From Phymatolithon calcareum (lineage: Eukaryota > Rhodophyta > Florideophyceae > Hapalidiales), in the NCBI GenBank assembly GCA_977006965.1, contig OZ345381.1, positions 310,001 to 374,000 of the forward strand: a DNA stretch of 64,000 bases, given 5' to 3'. The translations under genes and the position numbers were made by a program. This document shows, in pieces, positions 10,427 through 20,936 of the stretch. Below the pieces are notes generated by a model that saw only the letters and a list, made by a program, of their open reading frames with translations, ran no database searches and had not been told where the DNA came from. The stretch's first letter is position 1. Each line of letters opens with the position of its first letter.

Positions 10427-11085
10427 CTAATAAACAGAAAAATGAAAGGGAAACTGCGCAGACCTAGTTAGAAACGCCTGACGCTCTTTTCTGAGAAGCA
10501 TGTGAACACAACAGGTTCCTATATTGCGCGCTGCGTTACTATCTATATCAATGTCGACGACATTGCAGGAGGACACACCCGTTTGACTGTTTGTACGGCA
10601 CAACACGTGAAAATGTTCACCCTTGTGCATAGCCGCCACGCATCTATGACAAAGTGCGGACGTCCGGTATTCGTCAAGCCGCACCACAGGGCGCATATTG
10701 GCCACCACCCGAATCAGCTTCTTCAGCCGCGCAGTTCCTGATATTCCAAACTTGTATTGGGCATCTCGGAAAAACACAACCCGGAAAAGACAGTTCAGGT
10801 CCTCCTTTTTCCACTACTTGTCTTTCCACTTCAACCGTCGTAGGTCAACTTGCTCCTCGTCCAACAGAAGTGATGTCGCCATGTCACGGATCGCTCTTTC
10901 TCGACACGGAAACTAGCGAATCTCTTCTGTCGCCTCAGCGGACTCAAGAGCTCCTTCATCATCTCCCGCAAAGTCTCGTGAAATAATATTTGCATAGGCT
11001 CACGCTTTCCCGCCCACTGTAGCGTCACGTTTCTAGACCTCAGAACAGCAGAATTGTAGGCAGCGACAGTGTCACGCCTATACAA
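10427..11085 (-). pseudogene. Fanzor/TnpB-like (OrfB) nuclease relic
   Basis: The minus-strand frame ending at 10427 keeps the C-terminal signature of TnpB/Fanzor nucleases. It reads FFRDAQYKFGISG then KKLIRVV, followed by the zinc-ribbon region LDEYRTSALCHRC, two further Cys, and DIDIDSNAARNI. That last motif matches the RuvC-III Asp and the NAA-NI ending of the family. Upstream (10831-11085, another frame) RRQKRFASFRVEKERS could be the helical stretch before RuvC-II. A stop and a frame change separate the parts, there is no ATG for the C-terminal piece, and the RuvC-I region is not recognisable, so it is dead or missing exons. No reRNA-like end or terminal repeats were identified. The family call rests on motifs read by eye. 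Confidence 0.55.
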
Positions 11086-11472
11086 TGATTTAAAACGTTC
11101 GAAAAAATAAAGAACGTTTAAAACGTTCTTTATTTTTTAAAAAACGTTTTTTAAACGTTCGAAATAAATTTGCGATCATACCGTCTTTCGTCCCGGGCGA
11201 TGCAACCCGGCGTCTGGCGACGTTGCTATCGAGCCGTGGACTGGATCGCGACCTGAGAATGGGTCGGAAGCTAATAAGCGGAACCTGGCGTTTTTTCGAA
11301 AACGTGGCATCAAGCTCTGGTTTCAAGTTAGATCAACGAAGCGCGACTGTAATGAAGTGTGTATGATGCACTACACGTGAATATTTTTTCGAACGTTTTT
11401 CGAACGCCAGAAATAAAAAACGTTTAAAAACTTTTTTTTAAAATATTGATGTTTTAAAAAACGTCAATATTT
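11086..11472. repeat. AACGTT-rich foldback region
   Basis: Both ends are packed with AACGTT and TTCGAA palindromes separated by A/T runs (11090-11170 and 11385-11472), flanking a more complex core at about 11171-11380. The left end folds on itself around AAAGAACGTTTAAAACGTTC. It looks like a MITE or foldback element, but I could not define ends or a target duplication. Confidence 0.4.
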
Positions 11473-12125
11473 TTTAACACACCTGTCGCCTAAGAGTGGG
11501 CCCGAAAAAGTACCTATCAAAGGGTTCCGAAAGGCACGAATTTTGTAACACATTGACCGATCACAATTTGTTCTCGTTCTTTGGAAAGCGTAGGTCGAGC
11601 TTGGTAACACTAGGGCGTTATTTTTCCGCCTAAGACAATCCTTGGAGCTGAGGAGAGCGCTGAAAACCTGCCTCTCGCGGGAAAGACAAATAACTTCAGG
11701 GTACCAAAAACCCACAAAATGCCATTATGATTCATATTTACGGAACTGTGTAGTATCGAATGCTGTGTGCCTTTCTCAAAGCACAGTGCATAGGCATATT
11801 TTGCTGTCAGCACATGGCGTTTGTGATGGGGAATTGTGCACAAAGTTGTGGGCACCTTCCACTATCGAAGAGGGAACCCTCCAATACCCCTTTAGTTTCC
11901 ACATTTCATTTCTAATCTCGTACTAGTTGCGTATGATACATGATTTTCGAGCAATATTCCTGGCAAAACGACTGCTTCAAGTTATTTGCCATTTTTCCGT
12001 AGCACAATGAAAAAGTGATGTACGACTTTTTTTGGAGGCTTGTGGAGCGAAAAGGAAAATAGCGGAGGCCCTGCTTTTCTGGATCTATTTCTAAAAAAAT
12101 GTTCCCTTTCGATTGATATAAAAAT

Positions 12126-13059
12126 GAGGAAATTCACTACATGGCCATCTCTAGCCATATCTACTACTCCCCAAGCCAAGCGTACTACCATAACTCACTG
12201 TAGCCAAAATTGCTACTCATCCGTTTGTCAAAGCAATCTATGGGACAATAAAATTTATTGTGCGCGCTACTCTCTACGCTTTAGATCCTCGTCGCAAGAA
12301 GCATCTCCGTCATCGTAGGCGGTAAGGTCGATAATCATGGACTGAGCCGCTTTGTCGACGTGTTTTCGTCTCACCTCGACGACGTTGTGGATGTTGGGTC
12401 TCCCGCATGTCTGCGATATGTGACCAGTGTTTCCGCACGAGGGGCAGTGAAGGGCCCTCATTTCGGACGGCAAGTAGGGCCTCTTGCGCTTGCGGCCCGG
12501 CTTAGCCGCAAGCTCAAACGGCACCAAATCATCCTGTACGAGTTGGTCTCCAGTGACTGCAACACGTGTGATGCTGCCCGCATGCTGCTTGGCCCACATT
12601 CTCAACGTCCATATGTCCCGGAACCAGTGCTCGTGCCACGGGTCGAGCGACGCCCGATGCTGCACCAAGCGCCTAGAAGCGTACAAAAGTGCAGCGACGA
12701 CGTGGCTACATGGCCGTTGGTGCTCTTCAAAGTGGCGGTAGGAACATGCAGCACAGTAATCGCTGCTAACTGTCGCCTTGAATGGTGTCTCTTGCCATCG
12801 AGGTGTTGTGAGAGATCATGATGTTGACAACGTCGTCGCAGCTTTATCTAGCGTAGTCGCCCACCCGTAGCACGAGCTTCTTCTTTTCCATGATTTCGGA
12901 GTGGTTAGTGCGGGAGAGTTATGTGTTGAGCGTTACAGATGAACACGACAACGTGTTACAGAGCGCCGTCGTATTAGTAACGGATGAGTAGTAGATTTGG
13001 CGAGTGATGGCCATGAAGTGAATTTTGCCAATTTTTGGTGGCCATGTAGTGAATTTCCT
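12126..13059 (-). mobile_element. MULE (Mutator-like) deletion derivative
   Basis: The ends are a perfect 22-bp inverted repeat starting GAGGAAATTCACTACATGG, within imperfect terminal repeats of about 120 bp. A perfect 10-bp direct repeat, ATATAAAAAT, flanks it at 12116-12125 and 13060-13069, as expected for the 9-10-bp target duplications of Mutator-like elements. At 934 bp it carries only the C-terminal end of a transposase, so it is non-autonomous. Confidence 0.82.
12267..12815 (-). pseudogene. MULE transposase C-terminal fragment (SWIM, zinc knuckle)
   Basis: The frame is open from 12815, just after a stop, to 12267. It contains YCAACSYRHFEEHQRPCSHV, a SWIM-like zinc motif (C-x2-C-x12-C-x-H), then a GRKRKRPYLPSE linker and CPSCGNTGHISQTC, a zinc knuckle. 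SWIM followed by a knuckle is the C-terminal layout of MURA/FAR1-type transposases. The MULE catalytic DDE domain is missing. It lies inside the 934-bp element, whose ends it presumably once recognised. Confidence 0.75.
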
Positions 13060-13225
13060 CATATAAAAATCATTTAATTCGGAATTCGATTTAGCATATA
13101 TGACTTTTTCGGACGTGCAAATCACGGGCCCACTCCTAGGCGACGGGTGTGTTAAAAAAAATCTTTGCATATTACGCCTAGTCTTTTTGATGCTTTGCGC
13201 ATGTATCCACAGATTAGCATGAATT

Positions 13226-13273
13226 CCAGTTTTCCACAAGTGATACCTTAAGGTATCTCTTGTGGAAAACTGG
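13226..13273. repeat. 48-bp near-perfect palindrome
   Basis: Two 24-nt arms (CCAGTTTTCCACAAG... and its complement) meet with no spacer and one mismatch. It starts 22 nt beyond the stop of the reading frame ending at 13296. It could form a cruciform, or a very stable hairpin if transcribed. Confidence 0.85.
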
Positions 13274-13295
13274 TTCCAAATTGCGCGAATGCAGA

Positions 13296-13957
13296 CTACT
13301 TGATTTCTTCCACGGGAAGTATTATCCGTGCACATGCCTCTGTTTCCGCTTCATTAAGACCGAGGGCAGCCCAGCCGCGATGATAGTGCCCTTCACATGA
13401 GGGGAGCGGTTCAGCGCCTTTGAAAACTCTCTTGGTATGACTGCTAATGTCGTACTTTCCCGCGATCTCGCGGTAGCCCTTCTTGTCCAGTACGTCTAAA
13501 CCGTCCGGAACGCTGATTGACCGCATGTCTTCCATTGTTGCCAACACGACCTTGACCTGAAGACCGTAGGTTGAAACGGAGTTGACCAGCCAAAGAATAG
13601 GGCTCGAAGGATCCCCCTTATGTTTCTCGTAGTTCCTTTCAATGAGCGACCACGCACTGGCGGAGATGAAAGATATGCCCTGGCGATGTCGGCAGCAGAA
13701 TTTTAAAACTTTTCTCTGGTCTTTTCTTGATTTTTTGGACTCCTTCCTGGGGATATCGGCGTTTCTCTTGAAGGATTCCTTGGTGTGGAAGTCGAAGCAC
13801 GAAGTCCACCAAAAGATTGATTTCAGGGCCATATGAGGTGCGCCAGAACACTTGAGTGAAGTTACAATGGACTCGCGGTCGTACTGGACGTACGCTTTGA
13901 TCGGACCAAATTTGGGCAGTAATTGGAACGAGGGAGGAACCATGTCAAAGTCAGGAA
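13296..13957 (-). pseudogene. 3' half of unknown ORF cut by an LTR element
   Basis: About 220 codons are open from the edge of the LTR retrotransposon to a stop at 13296 (…ARIILPVEEIK). I recognise no domain. Across the retrotransposon the same frame continues at 17069-17681: if the element and one copy of its target duplication are ignored, the frame passes straight through at the residues FPD, showing the two parts were one gene. See the 17069-17681 entry for the other half. Confidence 0.6.
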
Positions 13958-14185
13958 TGTAGCAGAGCAACATTCCCATGCCGCTCACTGTGTGTTAGTC
14001 CGATAAATAACCGTTCACTCTATGTTCACTTTCTGTTCATCAGGATAACCCATACTGACGTTGACCGACACTAGTCTAATTATATCACCAACAGTGCACC
14101 ACTACGGGCACACTCGCTATAGTTTGACTACTTAAGCAAGATATCCTTCTCCAGCAGGGGGAGCCAACACCATCCACTGTTTACA
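13958..14185 (+). repeat. 5' LTR
   Basis: 228 bp. It matches the 3' copy closely but lacks about 66 bp present near that copy's end. It runs from TGTAGCAGAG to CTGTTTACA. Confidence 0.75.
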
Positions 14186-14187
14186 AT

Positions 14188-14205
14188 TGGTAACACCGGC
14201 ATTTC
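14188..14205 (+). promoter_or_regulatory. Putative primer-binding site
   Basis: TGGTAACACCGGC starts 2 nt after the 5' LTR. TGG complements the universal CCA end of tRNAs, as in LTR-element primer-binding sites. I did not identify the tRNA. Confidence 0.5.
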
Positions 14206-14235
14206 CGATCAAGGCCCCACATCTTGCAACCCAAC

Positions 14236-16110
14236 ATGCCTCTCACGCTTCGGAGCAGCGATAACCCCGACGGCTCGCAGTCCAGCTCTCCAACCGCAGC
14301 TGAACCCAGTTCCCTCAGACCACAATCTCCACCAGAAAGTCCGTCATCGAGACTCTTGCAGACAAAGCCGAAGCAGGCAGCGACACCTTCAACGGTACTT
14401 CAAACGACAGGCAGATCCAACCTCCGGGACTTCCACAGCCTTTTGCGTTCTATCAAAGCCCCGCACATTCCTGTATTTTCGGGAAAGACCGACGATCGCT
14501 CCCACAACCAAGGTTCTCGGATTTATCTACATTGTCCGTAAAACTGGAGCGCTCAGCAGCGTTTCGGAAAGCAAGCTTCTTGAATTGGACGAATGTCACA
14601 TGCAAGACAAAGCAGCAGCGTTGATTTTGCCCTGGAGCACACCAACGAGACACCCGTCTCTGTTAGCTCCCTTCAAGCTAAAATGATCGCTGAATTTGTG
14701 GCGCATGATGAACGCGCTCGAGCAAAAGTGCGTCTGATGAAGTTGGAACTCAAGACTTTGATTCAGTAACACATCGAGTTATTTCAAGAGCTCACCGAAA
14801 TTTGCGCCACCCCGTTATCTGAAGCCTTCATCAACTTCTTCATGAGTCTTCCAGCTCAATACAAAGAAGACTTCGCGAAGAATTTCCCGGATCAGCTGGA
14901 AAGTATTCAGCACACGTATATCCATGCGCGAACATTTAACCGCGTTAAACAATGGAGCGATCAAACTAAGCCTCCAACCCACATCCAAGGACAGCGCCCC
15001 AACAAACAAGGATCACAGTACTGTATGATGGGTGGGGGTCAGTCAAAGAAGGGGATTGCATCAGGATTTTCAAATCATTGATTCTCCCCAAATGGGAGTA
15101 TGCCATTCACCTGACCCCGATCACCAAACGTCTGTTATCGGCAATCGAAGCTGCAGAAGGTCTTTTCTTCAGGTATGTTTTCGGAAAATATGCCGAACAT
15201 CGAAGGGAGCGGATGCGAGTGCTCTGCCGACTCGCCAGCCCACAAATGAGGAGAGCGCACCAGGCTGAAAGGTTCGCCTTAAGCCTGGTAAGACGGAAGA
15301 AGTACCTTGAGCTCGCAGAAGAACACCAAGGAAGAGAAGAAGACCTGAAAGATGTATCAAAGGATATTGGACATCTTAGAGAAGAGAAGCACCTCAACGA
15401 AGCTCTAAAACAAGCAAAAGAAGGTATGGTATCAAAAACCGGACGCATACGGGAAGCAGCAAAAATATGGACGTTGGAAGAAGAGGGACGGACAGTTAAT
15501 CCCGGTCGACAAGCCGAATGAACTACCAGGAGTGTTACATATAAGGGACAGAACTGCGCGGTTGAGATGCCTGAGATTTCTTTTCAACAGAGCTCCTTTG
15601 TGAAGAAAATCAGTTTTAGCGAAGTACTTTGGGCCCGGTGCTGTGGTTGAACTCGTTGTGCTCCAACGCACACTACGGTGCATTAAGATGGACCAAGAAT
15701 CAGAATATGAATGCGAACGACTCACTCGAGCCCTCGCAGGGAGAGAAATTCGGATTAAGGAGATATTACGAGGCTAGTAGAGAGATGAATGTGGAAGACA
15801 GCGAGGAGCTGTCCTGTTAATCAAATTGAGGTTTTGGGAGCTTTTAAAATAAATCAACATATAACCCCAAAGAAGGCGATGGAAAAATCTACAGCGCAGC
15901 CCATCGATCCTGCAAATGTGGCATTCAAGGCTGGAGCAATCCGTCTAACCCTTGCCGCAAGTATTATGTCCTCGGCCGCCAACCTAACCACCATCCACAG
16001 CCGACCCTACGTGCGCTTCACAATCAAAATCTCAAACCATACCACCAACCTGCAAACGATTCCGGTCCAAATTCTATCATCGTTGCCGCCGACAGGACTA
16101 AGGAAAAAAT
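14236..16110 (+). pseudogene. Degenerate retrotransposon gag, split by LINE
   Basis: From an ATG at 14236, a Ser/Pro-rich start leads to HIPVFSGKTDDR, a gag-like entry motif. Frameshifts follow at about 14500-14650, then HDERARAKVRLMKLE and ELTEICATPLSEAFINFF. This is the helical capsid pattern of Ty3-like gag (hD.R.RA...L..L, then F..L). An in-frame stop sits near 14768. The frame is broken by the LINE at 15059-15867; beyond it one frame offers SCKCGIQGWSNPSNPC, a possible degenerate zinc knuckle. The gene is not functional. Confidence 0.6.
15059..15867 (+). mobile_element. 5'-truncated LINE copy A (ATATCCC family)
   Basis: It encodes the C-terminal part of a LINE reverse transcriptase (PKWEYAIHLTPITKRLLSAI, RMRVLCRLASPQMRR) and ends in the family tail TTTTAAAATAAATCAACATA..CCC. 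The flanks CAAAGAAGGGGATTG (15044-15058) and CAAAGAAGGCGATGG (15868-15882) match at 13 of 15 positions, so they are a target duplication. Stops and a frameshift make it dead. Confidence 0.85.
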
Positions 16111-16121
16111 GATTATTGCAA

Positions 16122-16420
16122 TTCTTTCTTTCTCTATTGCGGAAAGCTCGCTCACGCAGATGGTGAGCGACTGAGGCCTCATTGTTCAGAAATTTGAGTA
16201 CGTCTATGGGTCTCTCACGGCATAGTTCCTCCACGGTCTTGGTACCTACTCGCCCAATAAACTTGCGTCTGGAGACAGAATGTCCACAACAGCGTAGCAA
16301 TAGATGTTCAACTGTTTCGCTACAGTCGGTACTACACATCTTGCATACTGGGTCATACCGCGTTTCATCCAAGTTGTGTCCAGTGTGAAAAGCGGCCACC
16401 AGAGCGGAACTATTTCAATG
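16122..16420 (-). mobile_element. LINE fragment, GAAAG-tail family
   Basis: On the minus strand it encodes a LINE C-terminal zinc motif, HTGHNLDETRYDPVCKMCST, then ETVEHLLLRC and GTKTVEELCRERP. Its 3' end reads CCGCAATAGAGAAAGAAAGA. A second copy lies at 57241-57530. The 5' limit is approximate. Confidence 0.7.
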
Positions 16421-16542
16421 CTAAACAAGAAGCGCGAGAAGCGAAGCCGTGTGGCTGCGGCGAGCAAGTCTGAAATATTGCACGGACTGGTCAAAGAATA
16501 CGAAGCAAGGACTAGGACGTCCAGTTTCAAAAACGGGTTGAG

Positions 16543-17068
16543 TGTAACAGAGTAACGTTCCCACGTCGCTCACTGTGTGTTAGTGGAGCTTATCGTGTTG
16601 CAACGTATACTACGGTCTATGAAGATGGACCAAGAAACGGAATATGAATGCAAAAGATTTACTCGGGCTCTCACAGGGAGAGAAATTCTGATTAAGGAGA
16701 TATTAGAAGGATAGTAGAGAGATGAGTACGGAAAACAGCGAGAAGCTGCCCTGATACTCAAATTGAGGCTTTGGGTGCTTTTAAAATAAATTAACATATA
16801 TCCCTTGTGTGTTAGTCCGATAACTAACCGTTCACTCTATGTTCACTTTCTATTCATCAAGTTAACCCATACTGACAATGACCGACACTAGTCTAATTAT
16901 ATCACCGACAGTGCACCACTATGGGCACACTCGCTGTAGTTTGACTTCTTAAGCAAGATATCCTTCTCCAGCAGAGGGAACCAACCATAAATTAAGCTTC
17001 AACTTCAGCATGAAGACCATCAACTAAAGGCAAGAACACTTTCGAAAAAACACCATCCACTGGTTACA
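16543..17068 (+). repeat. 3' LTR interrupted by a LINE fragment
   Basis: It starts TGTAACAGAGTAACG and ends GGTTACA. It is interrupted at 16585-16804 by a LINE tail. Without that insert it is about 294 bp. Confidence 0.75.
16585..16804 (+). mobile_element. Very short LINE copy A2 (ATATCCC family)
   Basis: About 220 bp of the 3' end only, coding for the same SMKMDQETEYEC...REILI end as copy A and finishing AAATTAACATATATCCC. TGTGTGTTAGT (16574-16584 and 16806-16816) is the target duplication within the 3' LTR. Confidence 0.85.
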
Positions 17069-17681
17069 AGGGAACGCTCGCACAATGAAAAGTGTCTCTC
17101 TGCACTCCGGACGATAAACCAGCGCTGTGGGACTCATGGTCTGTCGGCTTGTCCATAGCTTCCATTAAATCTTTATTCTCGTCGATGTCTAAGTAGACTT
17201 AAACAGGATATTTCGAAGCACGAGCATCCACTGCACTCCCTCCACTCCATGTCTCTCCGCTACCAGAGTTGGATCCTTGGGGAATCTTCCAGTAAGCCAT
17301 AGCATCACCATCGTCTGCTGGGTCGTACTTTGGAGGCCAAGCACAAGACTTTCGCCGCATCAGTCCATCAAGCAGCACGAAAGTGTACCTCGTCTTCATG
17401 TGAATACTGCACGCTCGGAGATAGGTTGCCGTTTTGATGCAATTCGGTTCCTTCACGTAATGTCAATTATTGTCCATATGTCCATATTTGTCCTCTTGGG
17501 CTACGGAGAACTCAATGTACTTATGAGTTTCATACCGCTGCAACGGAAAAGTGATTTGACTTTCCCTCCAGGGAGATGAGTCAGTCAGGGAGCAAAATAG
17601 AAAGAGCGAATGTCTTCTGCTTTGTTCAATGTGGACTCCTTTCACATCAAATTTTGGACAGTTGGTGACCTTCAGTACCAA
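17069..17681 (-). pseudogene. 5' half of unknown ORF cut by an LTR element
   Basis: The minus strand is open in one frame from above 17681 down to the LTR, except for TGA at about 17463 and TAA at about 17199. It reads FVLLDGLMRRKSCAWPPKYD, then VYLDIDENKDLMEAMDKPTD and RETLFIVRAFPD, after which the frame continues at 13957. I do not recognise the family; it may be a host gene or part of an older transposon. Two in-frame stops plus the insertion show it is dead, unless the stops lie in introns. Confidence 0.5.
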
Positions 17682-20263
17682 CAGCAGAGCTTTGAAATCA
17701 GAATAGAGTCCGTGACTCTAAAAGCACGAGTTTGAGAGTTGAGAGAAAGAATTCCGGCATGCATAAGAGAATGTCGTCGCAGATGTCTCACTTTACAAAT
17801 ACTGTTCGAATGAAAACATGCATTGTACACAAGGGACGAAAAGACATGCTTACTTAGAATACATGGAGCGCTAACTTTTCTTGTGCCCACCATGCATTCT
17901 AGTTCGCTTTCCAACGGCTAGGAACGCAATTCGCTCACCACAGTGACAGGTCATGATTCGGAAAAGTCAGCGTTGCACACAACCAAGCGATTGCTTACTG
18001 TTGAAACCAGAGTCATCAATGGCTGGCCACATTTGGGAAGAAGACAAGTTGGCTTCCTTGCGGTGAACCGACACGGACCTACTGCGAACCAAATCCGAAC
18101 CACGCTTGCTGTACAAACTTTCAACTGATAGTATGGTGAACTCGAGAGTGACACCTTGCGCACTAGAACCGACTCTCAACGTTCACGCAAACATAGCGAA
18201 CCGAAACAAATCGGCTGATGTGCCAAACACTGTCCGTCTGAAATGCGGTCTCAGCCAGTATCTGTTCTTAGCTCCCGTCCGTAGATGGGCCCTATATAAG
18301 ACAGCAGGATAGCGCATCACAATGAACTCGGCCCAGTTGGAATCAAGAAATATCTCCACCTTCACCCACAGCAGCGACAACCATTCCGCGAGAAATCAAC
18401 GAATACATCGCTACTTCTCCCGTCGTCCGGGTATACGCCCGGACCTAGTGAGTTGTGATGCCAGTAGGAGATCTACAGGGTACTAAAGTGATGCACGAAG
18501 GCTCTTGGGGGATGCCCGTTGCAAAATGTGTGTTGAGCTTTTCAGAAATGCAGCACAGGGAACTAATATTCGTTCTAGCAAGAACAAAAACGGCTCGAGC
18601 ACTGCAGGCAATGAAAATTTCAAGCACAGCATAAGTCATGGTTACGGTGCTGTGATGCGAGCTTCTATTGCACTATGGACAGCCAGTTTCCATATTCTGT
18701 TGAATCCTCTGTTCGCCAAAACCAAGGCAACTACTGGGGCGGCTAGCTGTTAATTTCGGAGGTATTACCGCACACAGCAAGGTACGATACGTCGCAAACC
18801 ATGGGATTACATTGCTTAGACAGATATCAAAGAGAAGCTGCTCTGGTGTTGGCGACCATGTTTGCATCGAACACGACGCGCCCGCGACAATCACGAGGAC
18901 ATCGAATGGCCGCAGGGATCGACTCAGCCGCACAATATCGGGCGGTACAAAATATTAGCGTGCCCCTGGTGTAAACTATTCTGCGTATTGTACAGTGCAT
19001 CTATGGAAACGAGGTCTCAAGACCAAACAGCGCTTTACATGAAGTGCAACAGATCGCATTTGAGTCGCTGCGCATGAATGCATGCCCTGTTTCTCTGGTG
19101 GTCAGATGCGTGGCGTCCTCCTTCCGCGCCATCTTCCTGACACGCTGCACGATGCGTATTGCTGCGCTTCAATGGGCCCGATGCCGCACAGCACTGCCAT
19201 GGGGGTATTGGCCCCGCGGCAGTGCTGTTCCTGCGCTATATCGTCATTGAGCTCCGGGCGTGGATGGTACGTATTGTGACAAGCAGTCGAGTTGAGGAAG
19301 ATGGAGGAAGGGATGTGCAGAAAGACTGTCTTCATTCCCGGGCTTGAAGTCCGAGACCTGTTCGCGGTGTTTACACCGATATGCCGAACAATGCTGTGGA
19401 GCCACGTAGGGGCAGAGATGGTGGAAACTGGAGGATAGTTGCGTGACGAGGATGCATGTGTCAGGGCGATACTGACAGGGACTGGAATCAGGTGGTTCTT
19501 TTTCCCTCGGGGCAAGTGGCCTGTCGCAGATGTCTGTACTGTATGTGATACTGTCGGATGGGGCGGTATGGACTTTCGCGAGTTGAGTTCCTCGGGCGTG
19601 AAAGACGGCACGGGGTGGAAGATGATATACGTAGCGAAGTGAGATACACACAGGATGCAAGAGCGAGATTCGGACGGATTGGTCGAGCGATGGTACAGGA
19701 CCGCGACGCGATGGAGAGAAGATCGGGGCGGGGCAAGAAACGTGGAATTGAGAGGCAGTTTCTAGAGGCTCGTGGCAGCTGCCGGGAGGAAGGTTGAGAT
19801 TCTAGCGGGGCAGTTGCCGGGTCTCCATTGTGATTAAAAATAGAGCACTGTAACCCTTTTGTAGGGTAAATGGAATACTGTAGAGAGGTGAAGAGAGAGG
19901 CGAGGAACATGAAATGTGTTTTAGTTTTCTCCATATGAAAATGTTTTCGAAGTGTTCTGTATACTGTAGGGACTAGCTGGAGGGAGGGTACAGTAGTCAG
20001 AAAAAAGGAGTGAACCATTTTCTTGTTGAAGGGAAAAATGTTTCATTCCTAAATTTACAGAGCTATCAGAATTATTCTAAAACGCTTCAGCACAGATCGG
20101 AAATATTCGGGTGAGTGCTGATACTATTACAATAATGACTTTTCGCCGTGGGAAGCAGCTGCGTGTGGGTTGTGCTGATGATGCAGAAAATGGGCAGATC
20201 GGGAAGAGCGCGTGCGTGATGGATATTTGCGGATATACTGTATACAGTATTGCACAGTGTAGC
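17682..20263. other. Gene-poor region, no supported gene
   Basis: Only short frames without recognisable domains. The stretch at 17690-17914 (-) may extend the unknown ORF upstream. TACTGTA motifs appear at about 19955 and 20234-20250. Confidence 0.4.
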
Positions 20264-20936
20264 TCAACAAGAGCGTGTATTTAAGAGTATACAATGTGAT
20301 GGAGAGTTTTGGAAAAAAGAATCTTTTCTTGCTGCTTCCCATTTCTGTCCCTTAAGAGCAAGACTGACGATACTGGCTTGAATCAAGACGATACTGCATG
20401 CGGTCGCCAGCAGGGAATAACACGGATTCCAATGCGGATGTCCTCGATCACGATACAGTAGTCCTCTGACAGCGTGGTGCATATCGAAAGTGTGACATGC
20501 AGCTACGTTGACAGCGGTGTAAACATGTTTAGGACGACAAATCTTGTTCGAGCGTCTGCGCACGCCCTGGTCGCAATTTGAGCGGTGGGTGGGAATGGGA
20601 CACCTTCCACGCTGCAGCGCTATGGTCGCACACCTGACCATGGTCCCGATCTCGTTTGCAAAGTTTGTGAACGATGTCGGAACTTTGAATAAGTTCGTTT
20701 TCATCTGCGCACACAACACTGAATCGTGGTGGACATCCCGATGCTCGCAGATCGAGACGTTGCGAAATGCAACTGGTGCGACGATGGTTTTGCTTGAAAC
20801 TCGCGACTTTTTCACAGAGATCGCCGCGCTCAAGCGCAGCACTGTCATCCGTTGCGTGTCTGTATCATCCCCGAAGTTGATGTGTCCCGACTGGCGGGAA
20901 ACAAAAAGTCGTATTTCATACACCACAAATCTTTGA
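20264..20936. other. Open on both strands, unidentified
   Basis: The minus strand is open for 220 codons (from a GTG) and the + strand for 130 codons (20544-20936, from an ATG at 20544). The + frame, with VNDVGTLNKFVFICAHNTES and WTSRCSQIETLRNATG, reads more like protein and has a faint resemblance to transposase helices, which I cannot confirm. Confidence 0.25.

Larger units (their letters stand above)
11471..13160. mobile_element. TIR element enclosing a nested MULE
   Basis: A 29-bp inverted repeat (11476-11504 and 13125-13153, 27/29 matches, beginning AACACACC[TC]GTCGCC) marks an outer element of about 1.7 kb bordered by T/A runs. Without the nested MULE (12126-13059) it would be about 0.74 kb. 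I see no transposase in the outer part and no clear target duplication, so the family is unknown. Confidence 0.6.
13958..17068 (+). mobile_element. Gag-only LTR retrotransposon with nested LINEs
   Basis: Two direct repeats (13958-14185 and 16543-17068) begin TGTA[AG]C and end TTACA, an LTR with short inverted ends. A primer-binding-like site follows 2 nt after the 5' LTR. A broken gag reads on the + strand; no protease, reverse transcriptase or integrase is seen. The flanks AGGAA/AGGGA form a 5-bp target duplication with one difference. Three LINE fragments were inserted later (15059-15867, about 16122-16420, 16585-16804). Removing them leaves an element of about 1.8 kb, the size class of TR-GAG-type non-autonomous elements. 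Confidence 0.75.
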
